Assembly: GCA_903934795.1 (NCBI GenBank)
Contig: CAIZPE010000060.1
Coordinates: 1 to 64,000 of the forward strand
DNA: 64,000 bases
Direction: 5' to 3'
Source of the DNA: an uncultured bacterium
GTDB lineage: Bacteria > Pseudomonadota > Gammaproteobacteria > Burkholderiales > Burkholderiaceae_E
The notes under the pieces were generated by a model. It was not told the origin of the DNA and did not search any database. It saw nothing but the letters and a program-made list of their open reading frames with translations. Below are positions 26,960-37,291 of the stretch, in pieces. The translations under genes and the position numbers were made by a program. The first letter of the stretch is position 1, and every line of letters begins with the position of its first letter.

Positions 26960-27899
26960 GCAGCTGCGGCAGCACCACCCAGCCGGTGTAGATCAGCGAC
27001 GCGGCCAGCGCCGGCTCAGGCGCGGTGCCGACCAGCCCGAGGCCGATCTGGAAGGCGAGCTGGGTGGTGCCCAGCTGCGCCGGCGCCGAGGGCAGGGTGA
27101 GTCCCAGCACCATCAGCGCGAACACCGCCAGTGCCGCGCCCGGGGACACGGGCAGGCCCACTGCCGCGGCGCTGGTGGCCACCGCCACGGCGATCGCCAG
27201 CCATTGCAGCAGCGACAGCGCCAGGCTGGCAAGGGCGGTGCGCGGGCTGATCAGGCCGAGCAGTCCGTCGCGCCAGCCGCGGCTCTGGGCGGCCAGCCAG
27301 TCGGGCAGCCCGCGCCGCCGCGCAACCGGGCCCTCGCCGTTGCCCGCGCCTGCCCCTGCGCCCATGTCCGCACCCGCGACCGCGCCGCGCCTGCGGGCCA
27401 GCCGCCAGACCAGAGCCAGCCCGGTCAGCACCACCGCCAGTCCGACCGCGCCGATGCCGATCAGGCGTGAGGACACCCGCGGATCGAGTGCGATGGCCAG
27501 TGCGCTCAGCACGGCGAGCGCCGCGAAGTCGAACACCCGCTCCACCGCGATCGAGGCCAGCGCTGCCCCGCTGCTGGCCGCGCTGCCGCGGCCGACCAGA
27601 CCGGCGCGCAGCAGCTCGCCGCTGTGGGCCACCACCAGATTGGCCGCGCCGCCCGCCCAGACCGCGCGGTGCACCAGCAGGGCCGGCACCGGCGCGACCG
27701 GCCGCAGCAGCAGCGCCCAGCGCCAGGCCTTCAGGGCCATGTAGACCCCGCCCGCTGCCGCGGTGGCCGCCACCCAGACCGGCTCGGCGCGGCCGGCGGC
27801 GGCCAGAATCGGTCCGGGCGCGGCATCGCGCAGCGCCAGCCACAGCCAGAGCGCGCCGAGCACCAGGCCGGCGGCCATCCATCTGTATTGCTGCTTCAC
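26886..27899 (-). CDS. flippase-like/lysylphosphatidylglycerol synthase TM family protein
   Basis: An integral membrane protein of the UPF0104/LPG_synthase_TM type (AglD2-like flippase domain), about 337 residues from the GTG at 27899, with some eight hydrophobic segments. Family-type motifs include ALKAWRWALLLRP, VVAHSGELLRAGLVGR, SIAVERVFDFAALAVL and a final PSAPAQLGTTQLAF segment. A Gly/Ala/Asp-rich loop interrupts the middle. The open frame extends to a TTG at 27986, so the start is uncertain. It follows the EpsG-like gene on the same strand, suggesting a role in lipid-linked glycan or exopolysaccharide traffic; that is inference. Confidence 0.78.
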   Translation of the reverse strand: MKQQYRWMAAGLVLGALWLWLALRDAAPGPILAAAGRAEPVWVAATAAAGGVYMALKAWRWALLLRPVAPVPALLVHRAVWAGGAANLVVAHSGELLRAGLVGRGSAASSGAALASIAVERVFDFAALAVLSALAIALDPRVSSRLIGIGAVGLAVVLTGLALVWRLARRRGAVAGADMGAGAGAGNGEGPVARRRGLPDWLAAQSRGWRDGLLGLISPRTALASLALSLLQWLAIAVAVATSAAAVGLPVSPGAALAVFALMVLGLTLPSAPAQLGTTQLAFQIGLGLVGTAPEPALAASLIYTGWVVLPQLLIGGALALFGLRRPPAPPSPPAQA

Positions 27900-27996
27900 C
27901 GAGGGGGTCCCGAGGGTCGGCCGGGCGGCCGGGCCGGCGGCGCCGGCGGACAGGGGGTTCGTGTCGAACCCTAGCACGCAGCGCAAGGGCGGCGGC

Positions 27997-28890
27997 TCAG
28001 TACTCGTTCATCGTCGAGCCGAGGACATTCACCCCGGCGGTGGCGAAGTCGCCCGACAGGCGTGCCAGCTCCGGCACCCGGGTGTGGTGCTTGCGCGCGA
28101 GCAGCAGCGCCGCGCCGGCGCGCACCGCCACCCCGTGGACATCGGAGGCGGTCTGCGCGGCTGGCGTGTCGATCAGGATCACGCCGAAGTGCTGGGAGAG
28201 CTCGGTGAGCAGCCGGCGGAAGGCGTTGCCGGCGAGCAGCTCCTGCGGGTTGGGCGGCGTTGCGCCCGCGGGCAGCACCGACAGGCCGGGCAGATCCTGG
28301 ATCCGCCGCACCTGGCTCAGGCCGGCTCGACCGGCGAGCACGCCCGACAGGCCCATGCGCTCGCGCAACCGGAAGAAGTGATGCTGGCTCGGATCGCGCA
28401 GATTGGCGTCGATCAGCAGGGTGCGCTCGCCGAGCTGCGAGAACGCCACCGCGAGATTGGCGCAGACGAAGCTCTTGCCGTCACCGGGGTCGACGCTGGC
28501 CAGCGCCATCGCGCGTTCATGCGGCGATCCGGTGAACCAGCGCTGCGCGAGCTGGCCGCGCAGCGCCCGCATCGATTCGGCGAAGGGCGCGCCGGGCTCG
28601 CGGGCCGACACCAGCACCTCGGGCAGCCGCTCGCGCTGGTGCGCCAGGCCGGCGTGGTAGCTGAACTGACGGGCGAGCGCGGCATCGATCGCCTGCTGGG
28701 AGACGAACTTCAGCTTGACCGCGAGCTCGCCGAAGCGGCCGCGCCGCCGCTTCTGGGCGATCAGCACCTGTTCGAGCTGAGCCTGGGTGAGATGGCCCTC
28801 CTGCAGCAGCAGGGCGCCGATCGCCTCCGAGGCGCTTTCCACCTCGTCGACGATTTCCGGTTCGGGCTGGCGGGCGAGTGCGGCTCTCAT
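27997..28890 (-). CDS. epsG: EpsG-like polysaccharide tyrosine autokinase
   Basis: A 297-residue BY-kinase/ParA-like ATPase of exopolysaccharide systems. The N-terminal 80 residues resemble an MshE N-terminal domain (IGALLLQEGHLTQAQLEQVL). The kinase part has Walker A in SVDPGDGKSFVCANLAVAF, Walker A' in TLLIDANLRDP and a later VILIDTPAAQ. It starts at the ATG at 28890, overlapping the stop of the EpsF-like gene by 4 bases. BY kinases usually end in a Tyr cluster; here only one terminal Tyr is seen (STMNEY). The domain order and the EpsF neighbour match the EpsG branch seen with PEP-CTERM exopolysaccharide loci. Confidence 0.85.
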   Translation of the reverse strand: MRAALARQPEPEIVDEVESASEAIGALLLQEGHLTQAQLEQVLIAQKRRRGRFGELAVKLKFVSQQAIDAALARQFSYHAGLAHQRERLPEVLVSAREPGAPFAESMRALRGQLAQRWFTGSPHERAMALASVDPGDGKSFVCANLAVAFSQLGERTLLIDANLRDPSQHHFFRLRERMGLSGVLAGRAGLSQVRRIQDLPGLSVLPAGATPPNPQELLAGNAFRRLLTELSQHFGVILIDTPAAQTASDVHGVAVRAGAALLLARKHHTRVPELARLSGDFATAGVNVLGSTMNEY

Positions 28891-29930
28891 GCCGTCCCCG
28901 CGGAGCGGCCGAGTGCGCGCAGCCCTCCGGGCGCCACCCGGGTGAGCACCGGCAGGTCGGGTGCGACCGGCGCCGCGGCTTCCACCAGCGAGCGGCTGCG
29001 CTGCGAGCCGGCCTCGCACAGCGCGCCCAGCACCGGCACGCCGGCCGCCCGGGCAAGATCGAGACTGTCGCGCACCGGCTGCTGGATGCGCTCGGCCAGC
29101 ACCACCGCCATCAGGCCCACGCCCAGGCCGGCGCCCAGGCCGATCAGGGCCAGCAGCCAGGCCGCGGGCCGCGACGGGCCGTCGGGTGTCTGCGCCGGGC
29201 TGAGCAGGCTCAGCCGGGGACGGGCGGGCGCGCCGGCAGGGTTGCCGGCGAGGCGCCCCGGCAGGGTTTCGAGTGCCCGCTGTGCCTGCTCCAGGCTGCG
29301 CTGCAGTTCGGCAAGCTGTTCGCGATGGCGCACGGTCTGAGCCGAGGCCTCGGCGCGCTGGCCCTCGACGGCCGTCGTGCGGTTTGTGCCGGCTTCGTTG
29401 CCGGCCTCAGGCTCCCGGTGCAGACGGGCGAGCCGCTCCCGGACCTCGGCCAGCCGGCGTCGCGGCTCGGCGATCGCCTCGGCGCTGCCGGTGCCTGGCG
29501 CCGCGGCCAGGCTGGCGCCCAGGGCGTTCACCACGGCATTGGCCGCGCGCGCGGCAAGCTCGGGGTCGCCCGCCTCCACGCCCAGGCGCAGCACCGGCGC
29601 CTCGCTGATGTCCACCCGCAGGCCGTTGCGCAGCCAGCGCACCCGCGGCGAATCGGTCGCGCCGCGCTCGCCCGTGGCATCGAGCTCGGCGGCGGCTCGC
29701 GCCAGCACGGCATCGCTGCCAGCCAGACCGGCCACCAGTCCGGCCTGCGCAGCGGCATCGCCATGGCCGGCGTCGCGGACCGGCGGTTCGACCAGCAGGC
29801 TGGCGGTGGCGGTGTAGCGCGCCGGTGCGGCCAGCGGCAGGGCAATCGTGGCGGCGCAGACCAGGGCCGCGGTCAGACCGAGGAGGCGGATGCGGCTGCC
29901 CAGCACATTCAACAGGCGTCGAGCGATCAT
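28887..29930 (-). CDS. epsF: EpsF-like chain-length determinant (Wzz family)
   Basis: An inner-membrane polysaccharide copolymerase that works with the EpsG kinase to control chain length. The 347-residue protein has a first transmembrane helix at about residues 14-34 (LLGLTAALVCAATIALPLAA). It is followed by the Wzz start YTATASLLVEP, a long coiled-coil-like region of Arg/Glu/Leu (about residues 150-215), and a second helix (AAWLLALIGLGAGLGVGLMAV). The usual Pro-rich motif then leads into a C-terminal AGVPVLGAL segment. It is shorter than typical EpsF proteins. The ATG at 29930 was chosen as the Met before the first helix. Confidence 0.82.
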   Translation of the reverse strand: MIARRLLNVLGSRIRLLGLTAALVCAATIALPLAAPARYTATASLLVEPPVRDAGHGDAAAQAGLVAGLAGSDAVLARAAAELDATGERGATDSPRVRWLRNGLRVDISEAPVLRLGVEAGDPELAARAANAVVNALGASLAAAPGTGSAEAIAEPRRRLAEVRERLARLHREPEAGNEAGTNRTTAVEGQRAEASAQTVRHREQLAELQRSLEQAQRALETLPGRLAGNPAGAPARPRLSLLSPAQTPDGPSRPAAWLLALIGLGAGLGVGLMAVVLAERIQQPVRDSLDLARAAGVPVLGALCEAGSQRSRSLVEAAAPVAPDLPVLTRVAPGGLRALGRSAGTA

Positions 29931-30089
29931 GGGACGGGGATCCAGGCAGCAATCCGGGAAGCGGAGGCCGAAGGGTGGCATGCCGCCCCGGCGCCCGGGA
30001 ATGAAATAGTGCACGGCTGGCGCCAGTGCCGCGGCCGGTTCCGCCGCGGGACGCTGCGTTATCCTCGCGGCTCGCCAGCGAGGGGAAAC

Positions 30090-30725
30090 ATGTCGAGCGT
30101 TCAGGCAGTGATCTGGGATTTCGGTGGTGTCATCTCCTCCAGCCCTTTCGAGGCCTTCGCCCGCTTCGAGGCCGAGCGCGGCCTGCCGGCCAACTTCCTG
30201 CGCACGGTCAACGCCACCAACCCGCACGACAACGCCTGGGCCAGGCTCGAGCGCAGCGAGTTCGACCACCACGCCTTCGACGCCGCATTCGCGCAGGAGA
30301 GCCGCGCGCTCGGCCACGAGGTGCGCGGCCGGGATGTGCTGCCGCTGCTCTCCGGCCAGATCCGCCCCGAGATGGTCGAGGCCCTGCGTCGCATCGGCCA
30401 GCGCCTGAAGACCGGCTGCATCACCAACAACTTCACCGCGATGGGCGCCAGCCCCATGGGCAGTCTGTACAAGGGCGAGATCATGGCGCTGTTCCACCAT
30501 GTCATCGAGAGCGCCAAGACCGGCCTGCGCAAGCCCGATCCGCGCATCTACCTGCTGATGACCGAGGCACTCGGCGTTGCGCCCTCGGACTGCGTGTTCC
30601 TCGATGATCTCGGCATCAACCTCAAGCCGGCGCGCGAACTCGGCATGCGCACCATCAAGGTCGGCGAGGCGCGCCCCGCCCTGCTCGAGCTGCAGGCTCT
30701 GGTCGGATTCCCCCTCCTGGACTGA
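30090..30725 (+). CDS. HAD-family hydrolase
   Basis: A 211-residue haloacid dehalogenase-superfamily phosphatase-like protein. It begins with AVIWDFGGVISSSPFEAF, the HAD motif I with the nucleophile Asp in DFGGV. Motif II is in GCITNNFTAM, the Lys motif in SAKTGLRKPDPRIY and motif IV in CVFLDDLGINL. This pattern matches the epoxide hydrolase N-terminal/ACAD10-like branch. The ATG follows AGGGGAAAC. It is divergent from the eps genes and upstream of a peptide transporter operon; no pathway can be assigned. Confidence 0.85.
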   Translation: MSSVQAVIWDFGGVISSSPFEAFARFEAERGLPANFLRTVNATNPHDNAWARLERSEFDHHAFDAAFAQESRALGHEVRGRDVLPLLSGQIRPEMVEALRRIGQRLKTGCITNNFTAMGASPMGSLYKGEIMALFHHVIESAKTGLRKPDPRIYLLMTEALGVAPSDCVFLDDLGINLKPARELGMRTIKVGEARPALLELQALVGFPLLD

Positions 30726-30776
30726 GGATTCTGCGGCGGCTCGCGCAGGCCGTGCCACCGGGCCGGACGCCCGTGC

Positions 30777-30858
30777 GCGAACCGTGTCCTGCGCGAACGA
30801 CACGCGCGACCTGGTTCGCCGATTGACGAATCCTGACATGACTGTCAGATTGGTTCGC
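30777..30858 (+). promoter_or_regulatory. possible promoter and operator of the first peptide transporter
   Basis: The 164-base gap before the transporter operon has a sigma70-like TTGACG (30823-30828) with a weak TCAGAT 16 bases later. The -10 overlaps a 6-bp inverted repeat CTGACA-N4-TGTCAG at 30833-30848. The heptamer GGTTCGC occurs at 30813-30819 and 30852-30858, and its reverse complement at 30777-30783. A regulator binding these repeats is plausible but unproven. Confidence 0.4.
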
Positions 30859-30889
30859 ACAACCACAACAGCATCCGCAGGAGACAGGC

Positions 30890-31828
30890 TTGGGCCCGCA
30901 GATCATCCGCCGGCTGATCATCTCGTTGCCCGCGCTCGTCGGCGTGCTGTTCCTGTGCTTCTGCCTGCTGCAGGTGGTGCCCACCGATCCGGCGCGCATC
31001 ATCGCCGGGCCCGACGCCAAGCCCGAGGAGGTGGCGGCGGTGCGCGAGGAGCTCGGGCTCGATCGCCCGATCATCGTCCAGTTCGTCGAGTACATCACCC
31101 GCGTGGCGCGAGGTGATCTCGGCCGCTCGATCATCTCCAACAAGCAGGTGCTCGAGGAACTCGCCGAGACCATCGGGCCCACGGCCGAACTCATGATCGG
31201 CGCCATGGTGCTGGCGGTGCCCATCGGCCTGCTGCTGGGCACGCTGGCGGCGGTGCGCCGCGGCAGCGTGCTCGACCGCTGCATCATGGCCATCTCGGTG
31301 GCGGGCGTGTCGATGCCGGTGTTCTTCATCGGCCTGCTGCTCATCCAGTATGTGGGCTTCCAGTGGGATCTGCTGCCCTTCACCGGTCGTATCGGGCCGG
31401 TGTGGGCCGGCGGTCTGCCGGCGCTGGTGCTGCCCGCGCTCACCCTGGGCAGCGTGCTCATCGGCCCCATCGCCCGCATCACCCGCACCGCGGTGCTCGA
31501 GGTGCTCGGCGCAGACTTCGTCCGTACCGCGCGTGCCAAGGGCCTGACCGAGCGCGTGGTCATCATCCACCACGCGCTGCGCAACGCCCTCATTCCGGTG
31601 GTCACGCTCATCGGTCTGCAGGCGGCCTTCCTGCTCGGCGGCGCAGTGGTCACCGAGACCATGTTCTCGTGGCCGGGGGTGGGCCGCCTGGCAGTGGGCG
31701 CGATCATCTCCAGCGATTTCCCCACCGCGCAGGGCGCGATCATGATCCTGGCCATGGCCTTCCTGCTCATCAACCTGCTGGTTGATGTGCTCTACGTGTA
31801 CCTCGATCCGCGGGTGGCCCGGTCATGA
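30890..31828 (+). CDS. peptide ABC transporter permease (DppB type)
   Basis: Inner-membrane permease of a dipeptide/oligopeptide/nickel-type ABC importer, 312 residues with six transmembrane segments. The start is the rare TTG at 30890, placed 7 bases after a clear CAGGAG ribosome-binding site. Typical features are RLIISLPALVGVLFLCF at the N-terminus, the AELGLD-like REELGLDRPIIVQF, and the EAA loop around VLGADFVRTARAKGL with the following GAVVTETMFSWPGVGRL. The next permease overlaps by 4 bases. Substrate cannot be defined from the sequence. Confidence 0.92.
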   Translation: MGPQIIRRLIISLPALVGVLFLCFCLLQVVPTDPARIIAGPDAKPEEVAAVREELGLDRPIIVQFVEYITRVARGDLGRSIISNKQVLEELAETIGPTAELMIGAMVLAVPIGLLLGTLAAVRRGSVLDRCIMAISVAGVSMPVFFIGLLLIQYVGFQWDLLPFTGRIGPVWAGGLPALVLPALTLGSVLIGPIARITRTAVLEVLGADFVRTARAKGLTERVVIIHHALRNALIPVVTLIGLQAAFLLGGAVVTETMFSWPGVGRLAVGAIISSDFPTAQGAIMILAMAFLLINLLVDVLYVYLDPRVARS

Positions 31829-32697
31829 GCGGCGCGATCGCCACGCCGGCCGCTGCCGGCCTGCAGGGCCGCGCTGGCGTGATCGCCCGGCTGGCCCGCG
31901 ACCGGGTGGCGCTGGTGGCGGCGGTGGTCCTGGCCGCGCTGGTGCTGGCGGCCATTGCCGCGCCGCTGATCGCGCCCTACGACCCCTATTACACCGACCT
32001 GGCCAAGACCATGGCCCCGCCCGACGCCGAGCACTGGTTCGGCACCGACAACACCGGCCGCGACATCCTCAGCCGGGTGCTCTACGGCACCCGCAACACC
32101 CTGATGATGGGCCTGGCCGGCGTGCTGATCGGCGGCCTGATCGGCGCGGCGCTGGGCATCGTCGCCGCGTTCTATCGCCGGCTCGATCCCTGGATCATGC
32201 GCCTGGTGGACATCATGCTCGCCTTCCCGGCCATCCTCATCGGCCTGGCGGTGGCCGCCATTTTCGGCGCCGGCCTCACCGCCGTGATCGTGGCGCTGGT
32301 CGTGTCCACCGTGCCCGATGTGGCCCGGGTCTCGCGCGGCTCGGCCATCGGCATCATGGGCCAGGAGTTCATGGAAGCCGGTCGCGCGGTGGGCGTGTCC
32401 AACCGCACCCTGATCCTGCGCTACCTCACGCTCAACTGCATCTCCACCATCTCGGTGTTCCTCACCCTGCGCTTTGGCCAGGTGATCCTGGTGGGCTCGG
32501 CGCTCGGCTTTCTCGGCATGGGGGCGCAGCCGCCCGAGGCCGAGCTCGGCATGATGGCCGCGCAGGGCCGCGATTTCCTGCTGATGGCGCCGCATATCGC
32601 GACCATCCCCAGCCTGTTCATCTTCGTCATCGTGCTGGCCGCCAATCTGCTGGGCGACGCGGTCCGCGATGTGCTCGATCCCCGGCTGCAGCAGTGA
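31825..32697 (+). CDS. peptide ABC transporter permease (DppC type)
   Basis: Second permease of the first peptide ABC importer, 290 residues, with an N-terminal region preceding the first helix and six membrane spans. Family motifs are HWFGTDNTGRDILSRVLYGTR and the EAA loop QEFMEAGRAVGVSNRTLILRY (one residue more than shown in some relatives). A final GSALGFLGMGAQPPEAELG segment is also present. Its ATG lies within the last codon of the upstream permease gene (ATGA). The solute-binding protein gene follows after 50 bases. Confidence 0.92.
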   Translation: MSGAIATPAAAGLQGRAGVIARLARDRVALVAAVVLAALVLAAIAAPLIAPYDPYYTDLAKTMAPPDAEHWFGTDNTGRDILSRVLYGTRNTLMMGLAGVLIGGLIGAALGIVAAFYRRLDPWIMRLVDIMLAFPAILIGLAVAAIFGAGLTAVIVALVVSTVPDVARVSRGSAIGIMGQEFMEAGRAVGVSNRTLILRYLTLNCISTISVFLTLRFGQVILVGSALGFLGMGAQPPEAELGMMAAQGRDFLLMAPHIATIPSLFIFVIVLAANLLGDAVRDVLDPRLQQ

Positions 32698-32747
32698 GCC
32701 GTCCAGGAAATTCCCCGACAAGAACCGACCCCGACAGGCAGGAGACC

Positions 32748-34316
32748 ATGATGAAACCCTTCCTACGCGCCGCCGCGCTCGCGCTGGCGGTGGTGGCCGC
32801 ACCGGCCGCACAGGCGCAGACCCTGAACATGATGAAGTCGCTGGATGCGCCGCACTACGACGGCCACCGCACCACCTGGTCGCCCACCTCCGACATCGTC
32901 AACATGATCCAGGACACCCTCGTGGCGCTGGACTGGGACGGCAAGACGGCGATTCCGCTGCTGGCGAAGTCCTGGACGGTCAGCCCCGATGGCAAGGTCT
33001 ACACCTTCAAGCTGCGCGACGATGTCCAGTTCTGCAGCGGCAAGAAGTTCACCGCCGCCGATGTCGTCTACAGCTTCAACCGGCAGCGCGAGGTCAAGGG
33101 CCCGTACAGCTGGCGTGGCGGCAAGCTCAAGGCGGTCACCGCGTCCGATCCCTACACCGTGGTCTATGAGCTGCAGGAGCCGTACTCCGACCTGCTGGTG
33201 CAGCTCACCATGTTCAATCACGCCATCCACAACAAGGAGAGCGTCGACGCGCTGGGCAAGGACTACGGCATCAAGGGCGTGGACGGCACCGGGCCGTGGT
33301 GCTTCGTGAGCTGGCAGCCGCGCACCGAGGTCGTGCTCAAGCGCCATGACGCCTACAAGTGGGGCCCCTCGATGTACAAGAACCCGGGGCCGGTGAAGTT
33401 CGAGCGGCTGTCCATCAAGACCGTGCCCGAAGACTCCAGCCGGCTGGCGGCCATGCTCGGCGGTCGCTTCGACATCACCACCCACTTCCCCACCCAGTTC
33501 ATCGACCAGGCGAAGAAGTCGCCGATGCTCAATGTGGAGGAGGCCAAGCCCAACTTCCAGCTGATGTACTTCGGCTTCAAGTCCGACCGGCCGCTGGTCA
33601 ATGACAAGCGTGTGCGCGAGGCGATGAGCATCGCCATCAACCGCGCCGAGCTCGCCAAGGCGGTCATGCTCGGCCAGGCCGATCCGGCCTACACCTACAT
33701 CGATCCCAGCGCCCTCGACTTCGCAGCCTCCACCAAGGGCATCATCAAGGAGGATGTGGCGCGCGCCAACAAGCTGCTCGACGAGGCCGGCTGGAGCAAG
33801 CGCGGCCCTGACGGCATCCGCGTGAAGGACGGCGTGCGGCTGGCACCCATCGTCTACATCCCGCAGGTGTCGTACTTCCCGCGCATGACCGAGGCCATCC
33901 AGGGCTACATGCGCAAGATCGGTGTCGACTGGCGGATCACCGCCCTCGATTCGACCATCATGCCCGCCAAGCTGAGCGGCCAGGACTTCGACCTCTGGAC
34001 CGTGACCGTGCCCTACCTGTCGGCCGGCGAGCTGATGAACTTCTACTTCGATTCGGCGCAGATCCCGGTGCCCAACCGCATGAACTACAAGGACGCGCAG
34101 GTCGACGAGTGGATGCGCCAGGGCCGCGTCGCCACCACCGACGCCGATCGTGCCAAGGCCTACGCCCAGGTCCAGGAGAAGGTGATGAAGGAGCACCTCT
34201 GGATCCCGGTCATGAACGTCAAGATGTACCAGACCAGCAACAAGAAGCTGAAGGGCGCTCGCGCCCACATGCTGTTCCAGTACACCTTCTACAAGGGCCT
34301 GGACGTCTCGCCGTGA
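32748..34316 (+). CDS. peptide ABC transporter substrate-binding protein
   Basis: Periplasmic family-5 solute-binding protein of 522 residues with a signal peptide ending AAPAAQAQT (cleavage about residue 25). Family signatures are seen in [40 protein letters not shown], and later [17 protein letters not shown]. The ATG at 32748 follows GGAGACC. The gene lies between the permease and ATPase genes of the same operon, its end overlapping the first ATPase gene by 4 bases. The transported ligand is unknown; family 5 includes peptides, heme, nickel and opines. Confidence 0.92.
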   Translation: MMKPFLRAAALALAVVAAPAAQAQTLNMMKSLDAPHYDGHRTTWSPTSDIVNMIQDTLVALDWDGKTAIPLLAKSWTVSPDGKVYTFKLRDDVQFCSGKKFTAADVVYSFNRQREVKGPYSWRGGKLKAVTASDPYTVVYELQEPYSDLLVQLTMFNHAIHNKESVDALGKDYGIKGVDGTGPWCFVSWQPRTEVVLKRHDAYKWGPSMYKNPGPVKFERLSIKTVPEDSSRLAAMLGGRFDITTHFPTQFIDQAKKSPMLNVEEAKPNFQLMYFGFKSDRPLVNDKRVREAMSIAINRAELAKAVMLGQADPAYTYIDPSALDFAASTKGIIKEDVARANKLLDEAGWSKRGPDGIRVKDGVRLAPIVYIPQVSYFPRMTEAIQGYMRKIGVDWRITALDSTIMPAKLSGQDFDLWTVTVPYLSAGELMNFYFDSAQIPVPNRMNYKDAQVDEWMRQGRVATTDADRAKAYAQVQEKVMKEHLWIPVMNVKMYQTSNKKLKGARAHMLFQYTFYKGLDVSP

Positions 34317-35365
34317 CCGGTTCGCCCGCTCCCGCCGCAGGCCCTGCCGGCGATGCCGGCGGGCCGCTCCTCGAGGTACGCGGCCTGCGCACCTGGTTCC
34401 AGACCGACCGCGGCCTGTTTCGCGCCGTCGACGGCATCAGCTTCGATGTCGGCCGTGGCCGCACCGTGGGTCTGGTGGGCGAGTCGGGCTGCGGCAAGAG
34501 CGTCACCTCGCTCTCGCTGATGGGCCTGGTGGCCTCGCCCCCGGGCACGGTCAGTGCCGAGGCCATCCGCTTCGAGGGTGACGACCTGCTCGGCATGTCG
34601 CCGCAGGCCCGTCGGCTGCTGCGTGGCGGGCGCATGTCGATGATCTTCCAGGAGCCCATGACCTCGCTGAATCCGGTGCACAGCATCGGGCGGCAGATCG
34701 TCGAGGCCATCCGCGCCCACACCAGCCTGAGCCCGGAGCAGGCCCGCGCCCGTGCCATCGAGGTGCTCGAACTGGTGCGCATCCCGTCGGCCGCGCAGCG
34801 CTTCGATGACTTCCCCCACCATCTCTCGGGCGGCATGCGCCAGCGGGTGATGATCGCCATGGCGCTGGCCTGCGAGCCGGCGCTGCTGATCGCCGACGAA
34901 CCCACCACGGCGCTCGATGTCACCATCCAGGCGCAGATCCTCGAGCTGCTGCGCGACCTGCAGCAGCGCCTGGGCATGGCCATCCTGATCATCACCCACG
35001 ATCTCGGCGTGATCGCCGAGCTCGCCGACGAGGTGATCGTCATGTACGCGGGCAAGATCGTCGAGAGCGCATCGGTCGATGCGCTGTTCCGTGATCCCCA
35101 GCACCCCTACACCATCGGCCTGCTCGGCTCGATCCCGCGCCTCGATGTCGATCGCGAGCGGCTCTCCACCATCGAGGGCACCGTGCCCAGCCCGGCCAAT
35201 CAGCCGGCCGGCTGCCGCTTCGCGCCGCGATGCCCCTTCGCCGACGCCCGATGCCACGCCGAGGAGCCGCCGCTGCGGGCCCTGGGCGAGGCCCATCAGG
35301 TGGCCTGCTGGAAGGCACCGGTCGAGGCGCTTGCCGATGCCGCCGTGGCCGGCGCGCGCGCCTAG
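34313..35365 (+). CDS. peptide ABC transporter ATPase (DppD type)
   Basis: Cytoplasmic ATPase of the first peptide importer, 350 residues from the GTG at 34313, which overlaps the upstream stop. It has Walker A GESGCGKS, the Q-loop [11 protein letters not shown], the ABC signature [13 protein letters not shown] and Walker [13 protein letters not shown]. The oligopeptide/dipeptide C-terminal extension has cysteines ([15 protein letters not shown]) that bind an FeS cluster or are structural in this family. It pairs with the next gene as a heterodimer. Confidence 0.93.
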   Translation: MTGSPAPAAGPAGDAGGPLLEVRGLRTWFQTDRGLFRAVDGISFDVGRGRTVGLVGESGCGKSVTSLSLMGLVASPPGTVSAEAIRFEGDDLLGMSPQARRLLRGGRMSMIFQEPMTSLNPVHSIGRQIVEAIRAHTSLSPEQARARAIEVLELVRIPSAAQRFDDFPHHLSGGMRQRVMIAMALACEPALLIADEPTTALDVTIQAQILELLRDLQQRLGMAILIITHDLGVIAELADEVIVMYAGKIVESASVDALFRDPQHPYTIGLLGSIPRLDVDRERLSTIEGTVPSPANQPAGCRFAPRCPFADARCHAEEPPLRALGEAHQVACWKAPVEALADAAVAGARA

Positions 35366-35377
35366 AGAGCCCACCCC

Positions 35378-36457
<1,080 letters not shown>

Positions 36458-36465
36458 GAAGGCGC

Positions 36466-36486
36466 TACCCCGCGCATCGCGGGGTA
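36466..36486 (+). terminator. short stem-loop after the transporter operon
   Basis: A perfect 9-bp inverted repeat (TACCCCGCG/CGCGGGGTA) with a 3-base loop lies 8 bases after the last ATPase gene and 10 bases before the next ATG. No T-run follows, so it may be a weak or factor-assisted terminator, or a processing or translation-control hairpin. Confidence 0.4.
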
Positions 36487-36496
36487 TGCTCGCGCG

Positions 36497-37291
36497 ATGA
36501 CCGACATCCGCTACGACATGCACGGCCCGGTGTGTCTGATCACCATCGACCGGCCGCAGAAGATGAACTCGCTGGACTTCGAGGCCAACGACCGGCTGGT
36601 GGAGGCCTGGCGCCGCTTCGATGCCGATGAGAACGCCCGCGTGGCGGTGATCACCGGCGCCGGCGACAAGGCCTTCTGTGCCGGCGCCGACCTGAAGACC
36701 TACACCATGAACTTCGCGCGCCGGCCAGCGCCGGAGTTTCGCAGCCGCTTCACCAACGGTCCGGGCTTTGGCGGCATCACCCGCAACCTGGACATCTTCA
36801 AGCCGATCGTGGCCGCGATCAACGGCTTCGCGATCTCGGGCGGCTTCGAGCTGGCCCTGGCCTGCGACATCCGCTTCTGCTCGCCCAACGCCGAGTTCGC
36901 GCTGCAGGACGCGAAGTGGGGCTTCCATGCCTGCGATGGCGGGCTGATCCGCCTGCCGCAGATCGTCGGCATGGGCCACGCCATGGAGATCATTCTCTCG
37001 GGCGAGCGGGTCGATGCCGAGCACGCGTATCGCATCGGGCTGGTCAACCGGGTGATCCCGCAGGAGCGGCTGCTGCAGGCCACCCTCGATTACGCGCAGA
37101 TGCTGGCCAGCCGTTCGCCGCTGTCGCAGCGCTTCGCCAAGGAGGTGGTCAAGCGCTCGGTGGGCATGCACATGGACGAGGCGCTGCGGCTCGAGTCGCG
37201 CTCCTTCCATGATGTCGGCATGAGCGAAGACCTCGCCGAGGGCACCACCGCCTTCCGCGAGCGCCGCGACGCCCGGTTCACCGGCCGCTGA
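36497..37291 (+). CDS. enoyl-CoA hydratase/isomerase (crotonase) family protein
   Basis: A 264-residue crotonase-fold protein acting on acyl-CoA esters. It shows ITGAGDKAFCAGADLKTY (oxyanion-hole region) and NGFAISGGFELALACDIRF, which keeps the first catalytic Glu. The second catalytic Glu position of true hydratases (PE in the family) reads as Asp in FALQDAKWGF, so the reaction may differ from simple hydration. It lies 40 bases after the peptide transporter, separated by a stem-loop, and converges with the HDOD gene with a 14-base overlap. Confidence 0.88.
   Translation: MTDIRYDMHGPVCLITIDRPQKMNSLDFEANDRLVEAWRRFDADENARVAVITGAGDKAFCAGADLKTYTMNFARRPAPEFRSRFTNGPGFGGITRNLDIFKPIVAAINGFAISGGFELALACDIRFCSPNAEFALQDAKWGFHACDGGLIRLPQIVGMGHAMEIILSGERVDAEHAYRIGLVNRVIPQERLLQATLDYAQMLASRSPLSQRFAKEVVKRSVGMHMDEALRLESRSFHDVGMSEDLAEGTTAFRERRDARFTGR

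Noticed and set aside
36466-36486. Calling the 9-bp inverted repeat a strong intrinsic terminator
   Set aside because: No T-run follows and the next gene begins 10 bases later, so it is kept only as a weak feature.
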